Source: Niallia sp052318935 (GTDB lineage: Bacteria; Bacillota; Bacilli; Bacillales; Cytobacillaceae). Taken from it: DNA of 64,000 bases. The notes under the pieces were generated by a model, which searched no databases, had not been told where the DNA came from, and saw nothing but the letters and a program-made list of their open reading frames with translations. Positions 1 to 8,540 of this stretch are shown here, piece after piece (position 1 is the first letter of the stretch; each line of letters opens with the position of its first letter). A program made the position numbers and the translations under genes. The stretch lies in NCBI GenBank assembly GCA_052318935.1, contig JBQRKO010000006.1, one strand, 5' to 3'.

Positions 1-83
1 GTGTTTCTACAAAACTTCTTTTTTTATTGACATAGAAAGAAAGACAGAGAGAATTAGTATTTGAAAAATCAGACAATTTTATA

Positions 84-112
84 TTGACACAATTATTAGT
101 GCGTGGCATGAT
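84..112 (+). promoter_or_regulatory. sigma-A type promoter of the T-box leader
   Basis: TTGACA at 84-89 is followed after 17 bases by CATGAT at 107-112 (4 of 6 to TATAAT). It lies just upstream of the T-box leader, so it is the best candidate promoter for the SAM hydrolase gene. A second TTGACA at 27-32 has no good -10 partner. The first 80 bases otherwise show no gene. Confidence 0.55.
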
Positions 113-149
113 TAATGCAAAGATTTTTGGGAAAAATAAAAATGACGAA

Positions 150-445
150 GAAAAGAAGAGTACACTCGAAATGAAACTTAACAGAGAGCCTGGATTGGTG
201 AAAGCAGGCAGTGGATAGTAGAGTTGGAAGATGGTCTTGGAGTCGAGTGGTTGAATAAAGGGGTGTACCTTTTTTAGATCGCTACGGAAGCACCCGTTAT
301 TCGTGCAACAGTATGACGAGAAACAGCTTAAGTACTGGTAGAGGCATAAGCAGTGATGCTTATGTGAATTAAAGGTGGTAACGCGTATAATACGCCCTTT
401 TACGAGTTTGATTATGGAAATTCGTAAGAGGGCGTTTTTTATTTA
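150..445 (+). promoter_or_regulatory. T-box riboswitch leader with terminator
   Basis: The leader has a stem I apical region starting AGAGAGCCTG near 185 that closes with GCAGGC. The conserved T-box motif AAAGGTGGTAACGCG lies at 371-385. An intrinsic terminator pairs ACGCCCTTTTACGA (392-405) with TCGTAAGAGGGCGT (422-435), followed by T6. Uncharged tRNA should favour the antiterminator and open the downstream gene. I could not assign the specifier codon with confidence. The stretch GGAGTCGAGTGGTTGAA near 238-254 is the likely specifier loop, and AGT (Ser) is only one possible reading. Confidence 0.9.
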
Positions 446-517
446 TGGATAATAATGGTTAAACTATTGAGAATAGTATAAGATACAGCTTTAATTTTAA
501 AGGAGTGTTTTTTTAAA

Positions 518-1375
518 ATGAGTAACTATTTAGTATTGCAAACGGATTTTGGCCTTTCTGATGGAGCAGTGAGTGCTATGCATGGTGTTGCTTATACAGT
601 AAGCAATGGGATAGTAGTCCAAGATTTAACACATGATATTCCGCCATATGATATTTGGGCAGCTTCGTATCGTTTGCTGCAGACGGTTTCCTATTGGCCA
701 AAAGGAACAGTTTTTGTTTCGGTAGTGGACCCAGGAGTTGGCAGTGATCGCCGTAGCATCGTCTGTAAAACAAAATCTGGTCATTATATTATTACTCCCG
801 ATAATGGCACATTAACGCATATAGAACATTATCAAGGAATTGAGGAAGTAAGGGTGATAAATGAAGTAGTAAGCCGTCTGCCTCATTCTGAAGAAAGTCA
901 TACTTTCCATGGACGCGACATATATGCCTATAACGGTGCTAGATTAGCTTGCAAGGAAGTAAGTTTTACAGAATTAGGAGAAGTTGTTCCATGTGAAACA
1001 GTTGAAAAGTTGAAGATTGAGGATTCAGTAGCCAAAAATGGCATCATTGCCGGGAATATTGATGTATTAGATATACGATTTGGATCGCTTTGGACTAATA
1101 TTCCTCTTGCGTTAGTAAAAGAAAATCAAATTGATCATGGAGATTATTTACAAGTATCCATATTTCATGGAACAAAAAAGGTTTATCAAAATATTGTTAA
1201 ATTTTCTAAATCTTTCGCTGATGTGAATATTGGCGAACCGTTAGTATACGTAAACTCACTCGTAAACATCGGGGTTGCAGTCAATCAAGATTCCTTTTCT
1301 CGTTTATACAATATCGGAACAGGAATTGATTGGAAAATAGAGATTAGAAAAGCAGCAAAGGTTATTTTTGAATAG
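518..1375 (+). CDS. SAM hydrolase / adenosyltransferase of the DUF62 family
   Basis: A 285-residue protein of the S-adenosyl-L-methionine hydroxide adenosyltransferase family (PF01887), whose members cleave SAM to adenosine and methionine. Family marks seen: the N-terminal QTDFGLSDG with D10, DPGVGSDRR at 71-79, PDNGTLT at 94-100 and FHGRD at 130-134. Length is normal for the family. AAAGGAG lies 13 bases before ATG 518. It is the only gene after the T-box leader, so its expression should follow tRNA charging, which is unusual for this family (see findings). It is followed by a strong bidirectional terminator. Substrate is inferred from the family; the natural role in Bacillaceae is unclear. 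Confidence 0.85.
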   Translation: MSNYLVLQTDFGLSDGAVSAMHGVAYTVSNGIVVQDLTHDIPPYDIWAASYRLLQTVSYWPKGTVFVSVVDPGVGSDRRSIVCKTKSGHYIITPDNGTLTHIEHYQGIEEVRVINEVVSRLPHSEESHTFHGRDIYAYNGARLACKEVSFTELGEVVPCETVEKLKIEDSVAKNGIIAGNIDVLDIRFGSLWTNIPLALVKENQIDHGDYLQVSIFHGTKKVYQNIVKFSKSFADVNIGEPLVYVNSLVNIGVAVNQDSFSRLYNIGTGIDWKIEIRKAAKVIFE

Positions 1376-1392
1376 GTAATGTCAAAAGTTTT

Positions 1393-1434
1393 AAAAATGC
1401 ATGCGGCATCATCACCACATGCATTTTTATTTTT
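1393..1434. terminator. bidirectional intrinsic terminator
   Basis: AAAAATGCATG (1393-1403) pairs with CATGCATTTTT (1418-1428), with T runs on both strands. It separates the convergent SAM hydrolase and SIMPL genes. Confidence 0.85.
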
Positions 1435-2100
1435 TTACGAAAAGTAATAAAACTCCGCTTCTAATTTTGCTTCTATCGTTATCTGTCCTGGTTCAATAGT
1501 TGTAGATACCCCCCCTACAAGTTCCGAACTCGCGACCGTTTTATAAGGGCGGGGAACTGGTTCGGTTGATTTTTCGATGATTTTAACAGGGACGGGATCA
1601 AGGTTGACTCGCATGGATTTTGCCAATGTTTTTGCTTTTGATATCGCATCTTCAAGTGCTGTTTTTAACGCTTGTTTATAATAAATATCTTTATTTTTAA
1701 CAGTAAATTTAATATCTGATACCCTATTTGCCCCATTTTGCACAGCCGTGTCAATCACTTCACCCGTTTGGTCCATGTTTTCAATTGTAACAGAAAGCAT
1801 ATGTGTTACCTGATACCCTTTAAATTGCTGTTTGCCATCTACATAGTCGTATTGAGGATAAATAGTATAGTCTATTGTTTGAATATCTTTCTGAGCAATG
1901 CCTAGCTGCAACAAAGATTGAATGACTTGTTGGATAATGCGTGCGTTTTCTTGTTGGGCAAGCTTAAGCTCTACATTCATTGTTACTACACCTAATTGAA
2001 CCACAGCTATATTCGGTTCCAAGGAAAGAATGCTATTTCCAAACAATGTCATACTTCGTTTCATTGGGTTATTTGTTTCTCTAACAGGAGGATAATACAT
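1435..2100 (-). CDS. SIMPL domain protein (DUF541, YggE-like)
   Basis: A 221-residue protein with the SIMPL/DUF541 fold seen in YggE and related proteins. Typical pieces are the N-terminal GNSILSLEPNIAVVQLGV strand, the central QLGIAQKDIQTIDYTIYPQY segment and the C-terminal beta strands ending in IEAKLEAEF. Unlike exported family members it has no signal peptide, so it is probably cytoplasmic. It ends at the shared terminator downstream of the SAM hydrolase and has no operon partner. The family's biochemical activity is not established; E. coli YggE is linked to oxidative stress. Confidence 0.8.
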   Translation of the reverse strand: MYYPPVRETNNPMKRSMTLFGNSILSLEPNIAVVQLGVVTMNVELKLAQQENARIIQQVIQSLLQLGIAQKDIQTIDYTIYPQYDYVDGKQQFKGYQVTHMLSVTIENMDQTGEVIDTAVQNGANRVSDIKFTVKNKDIYYKQALKTALEDAISKAKTLAKSMRVNLDPVPVKIIEKSTEPVPRPYKTVASSELVGGVSTTIEPGQITIEAKLEAEFYYFS

Positions 2101-2238
2101 GTTTTTTCCTCACTTCCGTAATAAAATCACTACTATTTATTTCATGAGAAATTTCTGTGGATTATGTCTTTTTTTCTAAAAAAAGAACATGCTACAGTGA
2201 TGTAATGTTACATGTTTTAATATGGTGGAACACAAAAA

Positions 2239-2272
2239 AACAAGACAAGTCAACGAGACTTGTCTTGTTCCC
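2239..2272 (-). terminator. intrinsic terminator of the flavin oxidoreductase gene
   Basis: A 12-bp stem: AACAAGACAAGT (2239-2250) with ACTTGTCTTGTT (2258-2269). On the minus strand the stem is followed by a T7 run. Confidence 0.85.
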
Positions 2273-2281
2273 TATTTCTGT

Positions 2282-3709
2282 TTATGATTTTACTTCTTTC
2301 TTCGGCCATTCCCCAATAAATTCAGGAACATTATATTCAAAGAAGTCTTTTAAGTTTTGGTCGCGGTCGTCAAGGAATAGCTCATCCGCAACTGCTGATA
2401 CAATTTTTGGTACTCCGTAGCGCATGCCGGAAAGGGCAGAAGCGGCTAGACCACAGCTGATTAAAGCAGAATAGTTAAAGGCGAATAGGCCGTGCAGAAG
2501 CTTTTTCCCTTCTTCTTTTCGACTTAAGAAAGCGAAGCCGGGACTTAAATATGGATGAGCATCAAGCATTGGATTTGATACCTCTTCAGGAGCTTCATAA
2601 TAATCCGACCAGCGAGCAATATACTTTTCGACACGCTTTAGCTCAGGACGCAATCCTGGGTCTGTAAGCAATCCTGTGCTGATGATAAGAAAATCAAAAG
2701 TGAATTTTCCTTGTGGTGTAGTTACGACTGCACCATCGATTGTAGCTTCAACATCGAGCCATGGCGCACCTAAATGTAGATTAAATCCAGGCCATGAAGC
2801 TGCCCGATTAAACGTGTCATTTGTTGGTGGCTGATTATGTTTGAAAAAATGGGACATTGCTGCATACTTATCTGCATCAGACAATGCTGGAAAACGTTCA
2901 ATCATTCCCGAAGCTTCCATTTGACGGATAGGATTGATACGTGGCATTTCTGTACGGCGAACAAATACATGTGCTTCGCCTACACCTTCTGATAGAGCGA
3001 AATTTGCATTATCATATGCCGACGCTCCGCCACCCAAAACAGCAACTTTTTTCCCTTTTAATTTTTCAAAATCAATAAATTCAGAGGTGTGCGCATACAG
3101 GCTGCGTGGTAATTTATCGGAAATCATTGGCGGTACATGCCATTCTCCGCCGCCTTGAATGCCAGTAGCTAAAATTACTTTGCGCGCAAGTATTGTATCA
3201 GATGGAGCCCCTGCTCCACCAATATGTAAACGATGAACTCCTTCTTCTGTTGGTTCAATGTCGTTTAGCTTGACTTCATTTATTACCGGCAGTTGAAGCA
3301 CTTTACGATACCAGCGTAAATAGTTCATCCAATCGCCACGAGGGATTTTATCAACCTCTTCCCAACCTTCTGAACCAACTTGTGCTTCCCACCATGAACG
3401 GAATGTTAAAGAAGGGACACCAAGATCAATCGATGTTAATTGCTTAGGAGTACGCAATGTTACCATTCGTGCATATGTTTCCCAAGGTCCTTCTAATCCT
3501 TCCGTATTTTCATCTATGATAAGAATATTGGATACTCGCTCCTTTAATAGACCAAAAGCGATGCCAAGACCGCTTTGTCCACCACCGACAATGACGACAT
3601 CGTATACATGGCCTTCAGGATGATGAAGAGGACGAACCCAATCTGGACCTCCAAAGTTAAGGTAGGCTAGATCATTTTTTACTCTTTCGTTTAATGCTTC
3701 TAAGCTCAT
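2282..3709 (-). CDS. FAD/NAD(P)-dependent oxidoreductase, flavin monooxygenase-like
   Basis: A 475-residue flavoprotein. The FAD Rossmann motif VVIVGGGQSG lies at 38-47 and a second dinucleotide motif, VAVLGGGASAYDNA, near 225. This two-domain plan is typical of class B flavin monooxygenases and of lysine/ornithine N-hydroxylase-like proteins. A 60-residue C-terminal extension follows the last family-like motif (FLIISTG near 345). The ribosome site AGGA lies about 10 bases before the ATG. It stands alone with its own terminator, so the substrate cannot be inferred from context. Siderophore hydroxylase is one possibility because iron genes follow 8 kb away, but no siderophore synthetase is present in the window. 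Confidence 0.75.
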   Translation of the reverse strand: MSLEALNERVKNDLAYLNFGGPDWVRPLHHPEGHVYDVVIVGGGQSGLGIAFGLLKERVSNILIIDENTEGLEGPWETYARMVTLRTPKQLTSIDLGVPSLTFRSWWEAQVGSEGWEEVDKIPRGDWMNYLRWYRKVLQLPVINEVKLNDIEPTEEGVHRLHIGGAGAPSDTILARKVILATGIQGGGEWHVPPMISDKLPRSLYAHTSEFIDFEKLKGKKVAVLGGGASAYDNANFALSEGVGEAHVFVRRTEMPRINPIRQMEASGMIERFPALSDADKYAAMSHFFKHNQPPTNDTFNRAASWPGFNLHLGAPWLDVEATIDGAVVTTPQGKFTFDFLIISTGLLTDPGLRPELKRVEKYIARWSDYYEAPEEVSNPMLDAHPYLSPGFAFLSRKEEGKKLLHGLFAFNYSALISCGLAASALSGMRYGVPKIVSAVADELFLDDRDQNLKDFFEYNVPEFIGEWPKKEVKS

Positions 3710-4237
3710 AAAAATTCATTCCTTTCTTATGTTATTAATAAAATTCACCTTCATCTGTAATCATTGTTTGAAAAAATGAAAGTTATGTCTTAATTAATGA
3801 AGTAAAATAAATAGGTGGTAAAACTTATGTGAGGTTTTATAACATGACTTCCTTTCCCACATATTATCATTATTTTCGATTTTAGTGTATTGTTTAAACT
3901 ATCTAAATTTTCACTTAATGATTGGTTATAAGCACTAGTTGCCTTTTTCAATCTGTTTTTAAGTTCGTTAGTTGACGTTAGCCTATTGTTATTATACAAT
4001 GTTCTTGTACAATTATTTATATACTCCAAAGGGGAGTAGCTAACAGTTATGTCGTCAATACGTGATGGATCAATCACCGGCTTAACTGGCAACAAATATG
4101 TTGTTTGCGAGACCTTTGCCAATTAGGTAAAGGGATAAATATGTCTATTAATAACCTTTACCAATTAGTTGGTGAAGGTTTTTTGTTTTTATAAAGGAGG
4201 AGAAAAACAGAAGAACATTAAAATGATTTAGTAATAA
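3710..4237. other. gene-poor stretch of 528 bases
   Basis: No convincing gene. A minus-strand open frame of 110 codons (3790-4122) starts with TTG and lacks a ribosome site; it is listed under rejected items. The only clear structure is a plus-strand terminator at 4153-4190. Confidence 0.5.
4153..4190 (+). terminator. orphan intrinsic terminator, plus strand
   Basis: AACCTTTACCAA (4153-4164) pairs with TTGGTGAAGGTT (4169-4180), then a T-rich tail. No plus-strand gene lies upstream within 2 kb. It may end a small RNA or be a relic. The upstream GCCAATTAGGTAAAG near 4120-4134 could compete for the same stem, as in an attenuator. Confidence 0.55.
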
Positions 4238-4245
4238 TTAAAAAT

Positions 4246-4453
4246 GCTGTTTTCTCAAAGTTTTTTGTTTTTTACGTGAAAAAATGGGAGCAGAAGTACT
4301 CAGCAGACTGAATACACGTAGACTCCTGTGGGAATGCGAGAAAGACGAGACCCCACAGGAGCGTATGCGACGAGGAGGCTTGACGCTCGCCCACGGAAAG
4401 CGAAGTGTATTCGGGCTGCGAGTTTAAAAGCAACAATCTATACGAAAACAGCC
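4246..4453 (+). repeat. MITE family A, copy 1
   Basis: 208 bp, from GCTGTTTTCTC to GAAAACAGCC. It is flanked by TTAAAAAT (4238-4245) and TTAAAAAA (4454-4461), a 7 of 8 match that looks like an 8-bp target duplication, though A-rich. Inside are nested inverted repeats: CTCCTGTGGG with CCCCACAGGAG, and an outer arm of the GAATACAC/GTGTATTC type. No transposase is encoded. Confidence 0.8.
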
Positions 4454-4480
4454 TTAAAAAAACATAATGGAGGAATAGTA

Positions 4481-4915
4481 ATGATGAAAAAATTATTTGC
4501 AGCATTTTTAACAGTAACACTTTTATTTTCACCTATTGGGAGTATGATTCAAGATCAAACAACAACAGTAGAAGCAAAATCATATAAGTCCGGGAAAAAG
4601 AGTTTTAATCAGTCTAATTCTAACACTAATACGAATTCATTTTTCCAAAAAAAGAAAACAAATAATACAAATACTACTACAAAAAACAATACGAAAAAAG
4701 GTTTCTTTTCTGGCGGATTCATGAGAGGCTTAATGGTTGGTGGAATTGCAGGATTATTATTTGGCAGTTTATTTGCCAATATGGGAGTATTAGGTTCAAT
4801 ATTAGGCTTCATTATTAACATGATTGCCATCGTGTTTGTTATTGGAGTAATCCGCAAAATCTTCTCATATTATAAAAATAAAAAAAGACAGGAAGCCAAT
4901 GGATGGAGACATTAA
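4481..4915 (+). CDS. small exported membrane protein, Tim44-like N-terminal type
   Basis: About 144 residues from ATG 4481, chosen because GGAGG lies 7 bases upstream; the frame is open further upstream only because it runs through the repeat. It has a signal-peptide-like N-terminus (MMKKLFAAFLTVTLLFSPIG), then a low-complexity Asn/Thr/Lys/Ser linker, a Gly-rich stretch (FFSGGFMRGLMVGGIAGLLFG) and one or two membrane segments, ending in a basic tail. The layout resembles the small proteins annotated as Tim44-domain or preprotein translocase in Bacillus; function is unknown. It overlaps yxcD by 13 bases, implying co-translation. Confidence 0.7.
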   Translation: MMKKLFAAFLTVTLLFSPIGSMIQDQTTTVEAKSYKSGKKSFNQSNSNTNTNSFFQKKKTNNTNTTTKNNTKKGFFSGGFMRGLMVGGIAGLLFGSLFANMGVLGSILGFIINMIAIVFVIGVIRKIFSYYKNKKRQEANGWRH

Positions 4916-5187
4916 TTCCTGAACAAGACATCATCAATGCCATTTGTGTATATATTTCTCGGAAAAAGCAAGTGAGTCCGCAAGAAGTGGAAGTAGAATT
5001 AATGTACGATGATGATTATGGTTTTTCTGCAGAAGCATATGTCCATGACCGCAAGCAAATTTTAGTTACACAAAATATAATAGAAGCTTTGCGATTATGG
5101 ATGGATGAGTATTTGCATATAGATCCGTATATTGGAATAAAGCTTGTGTTGGATGAGGAAGAGGGAATTATTGCTGTAACTCGTTAA
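4903..5187 (+). CDS. yxcD: YxcD family protein (DUF2653)
   Basis: A 94-residue acidic protein of the Bacillus YxcD/DUF2653 family. It shows a helical N-terminus, the VELMYDDDYGFSAEAYV segment, a central helix with ALRLWMDEYL, and a C-terminal acidic IKLVLDEEEGIIAVTR. The start overlaps the 3' end of the exported protein gene by 13 bases, so the two form an operon closed by the terminator at 5192-5230. No function is known for the family; cytoplasmic by composition. Confidence 0.75.
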   Translation: METLIPEQDIINAICVYISRKKQVSPQEVEVELMYDDDYGFSAEAYVHDRKQILVTQNIIEALRLWMDEYLHIDPYIGIKLVLDEEEGIIAVTR

Positions 5188-5191
5188 ATAG

Positions 5192-5234
5192 AAATAGGCT
5201 GGTCGACAATCTTTGTCAATCAGCCTATTTTAAT
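5192..5234 (+). terminator. intrinsic terminator after yxcD
   Basis: AAATAGGCTG (5192-5201) pairs with CAGCCTATTT (5221-5230). The stem is symmetric and could also serve the convergent hmp gene. Confidence 0.8.
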
Positions 5235-5336
5235 TCATTTAGTTTCCGATTTCCGTCGAGTTTTTTCACTAGCGCTATGAACAGATGTATAATAAAATAA
5301 AACTAATAATTTTGTAAAAAAGAATTAGTGAGTTGA

Positions 5337-6563
5337 TTAACTTTCGTTTTCTAAATTTACGGAAGGACCAAAAAATTCGTAATGAATATGGGAATCGTTA
5401 ATACCTAATTCTTTTAAACTGGAAAGAATGCTGCGTAAAAATGGAACAGGTCCACATACAAAGTAGTTAGCATCTTTTTTTGTTATACTTGTTTGTAATA
5501 AGTCCGTATCAATAAACCCTTGCTTTTTGAAATGGTTATTTTGTTTATCTTCAGCAGTAGGGTTATCGTATACAAAAGATAAGTGGAAGTTCGTTAATTC
5601 TTTTTCCAATGTTGTTAATTCTTCTTTAAATGCCTGAACACTGCCGTTTCTTGAAGCGTGAATAAATTCTATTTCTTGATTTGGCTGTTTTTCAGCAATA
5701 GCATTTAGCATACTCATAAATGGAGTAATTCCTACACCACCGCTTATAAACACAACTTTTGAATGTTCGATCTTGTCGTTAAGAGTAAATTCACCGGCAG
5801 GAGCCGTAACTTCCAGTATATCTCCTATATTAATATTGTCATGAAGATAGTTCGATACTATCCCATTAGGCTGAGTTGCTTCTGCTTCTCTTTTTACAGA
5901 AATTCGGAAATGTTTTTTATTTGGTGCAGCAGACAGGCTATACTGACGGTTAAATAAATATTTCTCTCCAGGAATAGAAAGTCGGATTGAAATATATTGG
6001 CCAGGTTTAAATGAAGGTAAAGCAGTATTGTCTTCTGCTTCTAAATAAAAGGACGTAATACAATCACTTTCTTTTACTTTATCCATTACTTTAAAGTTTT
6101 TATAGTCGCTCCATCCATCTTTTTGGTCGGTGGCTTCTGTATACATTTCTTTTTCAATCGAAATAAAAACATCTGCAATGACACCATAAGCTTCAGTCCA
6201 AGCGTTAATGATTTCTTCTGTAGCGGCTTCTCCGAGAACTTCTTTTATTGATTGCAGAAGAAATTGTCCTACAATTGGATAATGTTCCGGTTTCACTGCT
6301 AAACTGCGGTGTTTATGGGCGATTTGTTTTATAACAGGAATAATGGTTTCAAGCTTATCTATATACTTAGCTGCTGCAAGTATCGTGTTTGCAAGGGCGG
6401 TTTGTTGTCTTCCTTGTTTTTGATTCGTATGATTAAAGATATTTAATAATTCTGGATGTGCTTCAAACATATTTTTGTAAAAAATAGTTGTAATTTGTGC
6501 TCCGTGCACTTCTAATACTGGAACGGTAGATTTAATAATTTCTATTGTTTTCTGTGATAGCAT
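5337..6563 (-). CDS. hmp: flavohaemoglobin, nitric oxide dioxygenase
   Basis: A 408-residue flavohaemoprotein that converts NO and O2 to nitrate using NAD(P)H. The globin domain (about 1-140) carries Tyr29, Gln53 and the proximal-histidine region HKHRSL (H85). The FAD domain has RQYSLS near 206, and the NAD domain has VFISGGVGITPFMSML near 270 and the C-terminal YEFFGPS. Full length for the family. It is divergent from nsrR, with an NsrR-like operator 26 bases upstream of the start, so NO-induced derepression is the expected control. Confidence 0.95.
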   Translation of the reverse strand: MLSQKTIEIIKSTVPVLEVHGAQITTIFYKNMFEAHPELLNIFNHTNQKQGRQQTALANTILAAAKYIDKLETIIPVIKQIAHKHRSLAVKPEHYPIVGQFLLQSIKEVLGEAATEEIINAWTEAYGVIADVFISIEKEMYTEATDQKDGWSDYKNFKVMDKVKESDCITSFYLEAEDNTALPSFKPGQYISIRLSIPGEKYLFNRQYSLSAAPNKKHFRISVKREAEATQPNGIVSNYLHDNINIGDILEVTAPAGEFTLNDKIEHSKVVFISGGVGITPFMSMLNAIAEKQPNQEIEFIHASRNGSVQAFKEELTTLEKELTNFHLSFVYDNPTAEDKQNNHFKKQGFIDTDLLQTSITKKDANYFVCGPVPFLRSILSSLKELGINDSHIHYEFFGPSVNLENES

Positions 6564-6588
6564 AATGAAAAGCCTCCTTTTTTATAGT

Positions 6589-6604
6589 AGTATATTAAAT
6601 ATAT
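6589..6604. promoter_or_regulatory. candidate NsrR operator in the hmp leader
   Basis: AGTATATTAAATATAT matches the Bacillus NsrR consensus ATRTATYTTAAATATAT (as I remember it) at 14 of 16 compared positions. It lies 26 bases upstream of hmp. Confidence 0.6.
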
Positions 6605-6746
6605 ATTCTTAATACTAGAACGAATAAACAACAAAAGCAATATTTGAAATACATCTTTTAGAGTCTTATGTTAAAAAATTAACAAAGTGTTCACATTTAC
6701 ACTATGAAAAACGTAATAATTCTACATATGGATAGGAAGGATAAAT

Positions 6747-7184
6747 ATGAGACTAACTAGTTATACAGATTATTCACTTCGGGTATTAATCTATTTAGCA
6801 AATAATAATCAAGAGAAACTAGTCAATATAAAAGATATTGCGGAAATTTACGATATTTCCAAAAACCATTTAATGAAAATTATTTATAATTTAGGGAAAA
6901 TGGGATATATCGAAACAATAAGAGGCAGAAATGGAGGAATGCGTTTAGCAATGAATCCAGCTGATATCAATATAGGAGAATTGGTGCGTAAAACCGAAGA
7001 AGATTTTCATATTGTAGAATGTTTTGAGGATCAAAACAAGTGTATTATTACGCCTGTATGTTCGTTAAAGCACATACTATATGAAGCGCTTCAGCAATTT
7101 TTAAAAGTTCTCGATCAATATACATTAGAAGACATTATACAAAACAATGTTCTACTAAAACAATATTTAGCATTAAAAGCTTAG
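6747..7184 (+). CDS. nsrR: NsrR, Rrf2-family [Fe-S] nitric oxide-sensing repressor
   Basis: A 145-residue Rrf2 protein: winged helix in residues 1-65 (SYTDYSLRVLIYLAN, then the recognition helix near ISKNHLMKIIYNLG) and three cysteines at 92, 99 and 105 that would bind the Fe-S cluster. It is divergent from hmp, its classic target. The stop codon TAG at 7182-7184 uses the first G of a MITE: the 8-bp target duplication AAAGCTTA ends in the TA of the stop. Before the insertion the stop was probably TAA. Confidence 0.9.
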   Translation: MRLTSYTDYSLRVLIYLANNNQEKLVNIKDIAEIYDISKNHLMKIIYNLGKMGYIETIRGRNGGMRLAMNPADINIGELVRKTEEDFHIVECFEDQNKCIITPVCSLKHILYEALQQFLKVLDQYTLEDIIQNNVLLKQYLALKA

Positions 7185-7396
7185 GTTGTTATCTCAAAGT
7201 TTGTGTTGTTTTTTACGTAAATAAAAATGGGAGAAGAAGTACTCAGCAGACTGAATACACGTAGACTCCTGTGGGAATGCGAGAAAGACGAGACTTAAGC
7301 AGAGCGTATGCGACGAGGAGGCTCGACGCTCGCCCACGGAAAGCGAAGTGTATTCAGGCTGCGATTTTAAAAGCAACAATCTATACGAAAACAGCC
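7184..7396 (+). repeat. MITE family A, copy 2, inserted at the nsrR stop codon
   Basis: 213 bp, GGTTGTTATC to GAAAACAGCC. It is flanked by a perfect 8-bp direct repeat AAAGCTTA at 7176-7183 and 7397-7404. It separates nsrR from the terminator at 7404-7434. One internal arm is altered (GAGACTTAAGCAGAG where other copies read GAGACCCCACAGGAG). Confidence 0.9.
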
Positions 7397-7403
7397 AAAG
7401 CTT

Positions 7404-7434
7404 AAAAAAGCTGACTTTCAAAGTCAGCTTTTTT
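7404..7434. terminator. bidirectional terminator between nsrR and the EIIC-like gene
   Basis: AAAAAAGCTGACTT (7404-7417) pairs with AAGTCAGCTTTTTT (7421-7434), a perfect 14-bp stem with T runs on both strands. Confidence 0.9.
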
Positions 7435-7438
7435 AAAA

Positions 7439-8476
7439 TCAATCAAAATGCAGTTTATAATCGTCTGCTTTAATCATCTTTAGTTTTTTCGAAAATACAT
7501 AAATAAGTACAACGTTTAAGATAAAAGGAAGAATAAAGAAAGTGCTTATCATAATAAGGATATTTTCGGTTGTCCAGCCGCCTTCAGCTAGGTGCATATA
7601 GTTTAGCGGCCCGACTAAACCAGATAATCCAAAACCGGCGCTGTATGGTGTACCTTGAATATTTAATAAACCTGCTAATGCTCCCAAACATGCTGCTGTA
7701 ATAACCATAGGGATAATAATTTTTGGCTTCATGAAGAAGTTGCGCATTTGGATTTTTGGAGAACCAAGTACATGTGCTAATGCTGTTCCAAGTGCGTTGG
7801 CTTTATAACTGGCTATAGCTAGCCCGATGCCTGCTGCCACAATTCCTAGATTGGCAGCGCCAGATCCGATGCCTGATAGTGAAATTACGGTAGCAACTCC
7901 AACAGTTGAAATTGGCGATAAAATAATGATGCAGAATACAACAGAAATAATCATACCCATCACAACAGGCTGCAACGATGTGATGTTTGCAATACCTACT
8001 CCAATTATACCAGTAGTAGATTTGATATAAGGTAAGATTACGTAGCCAATCATTCCAGGAACTAAGATACTTAAAGTCGGCAGCAAAAGAATAGAATACT
8101 CCTTAAATCGATTCCCGATAAATTGCACAAATAGTACAGCTAAAGCTGCTGTAATCCCAGTATTAATAACAATTCCAATGCCATTTAACGCAAATAAACC
8201 GTCGGCAGTTTTCTGAATAGCCCCACTTCCGACCATTGCAGCAATCCCTACACTTGCTGTTTGAATAGATGGCAGCTTAAAAGTAACACCGACCATTACC
8301 CCAATCATAACCGGCAATAAGCTCATCACAATGGTTGTAATATCTAAAACATGTTGTAGAACTGGAAAAGAAGGTATTAATAACTTTAATAATTCACCTA
8401 ATAATGCATTTGGTATTAACGAAACGACAATCCCTATACTCATGCCTGTCAATAATTTATGAAAAAATTCTTTCAT
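7439..8476 (-). CDS. EIIC-like membrane permease (PTS_EIIC_2 family)
   Basis: A polytopic protein of the PF13303 type, about 345 residues, with roughly ten hydrophobic segments and repeated Gly-rich loops (GIVAAGIGLAIASYKANALGTALAHVLGSPKIQMRNFF). No EIIA or EIIB domain or gene is near, so phosphotransferase coupling is unproven and the substrate is unknown. I prefer ATG 8476 because GGGGAC lies upstream; an in-frame TTG at 8491 would add five residues but has no ribosome site. It has its own sigma-A promoter. A same-family paralogue is at 46605-47621. Confidence 0.8.
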   Translation of the reverse strand: MKEFFHKLLTGMSIGIVVSLIPNALLGELLKLLIPSFPVLQHVLDITTIVMSLLPVMIGVMVGVTFKLPSIQTASVGIAAMVGSGAIQKTADGLFALNGIGIVINTGITAALAVLFVQFIGNRFKEYSILLLPTLSILVPGMIGYVILPYIKSTTGIIGVGIANITSLQPVVMGMIISVVFCIIILSPISTVGVATVISLSGIGSGAANLGIVAAGIGLAIASYKANALGTALAHVLGSPKIQMRNFFMKPKIIIPMVITAACLGALAGLLNIQGTPYSAGFGLSGLVGPLNYMHLAEGGWTTENILIMISTFFILPFILNVVLIYVFSKKLKMIKADDYKLHFD

Positions 8477-8511
8477 GGTAAAAGTCCCCAATCGCTTTGA
8501 TATTGGAGTTA

Positions 8512-8540
8512 ATTATAGAAAAGATTCCGATAAGCGTCAA
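8512..8540 (-). promoter_or_regulatory. sigma-A promoter of the EIIC-like gene
   Basis: On the minus strand TTGACG (8540-8535) is followed after 17 bases by a perfect TATAAT (8517-8512), leaving a short leader of about 30 bases before ATG 8476. Confidence 0.75.

Noticed and set aside
2157..2420. Plus-strand frame of 87 codons
   Set aside because: Mostly overlaps the 3' end of the flavin oxidoreductase and its terminator; no ribosome site.
3790..4122. Minus-strand open frame of 110 codons
   Set aside because: TTG start, no ribosome site, AT-rich composition without any family resemblance; likely chance.
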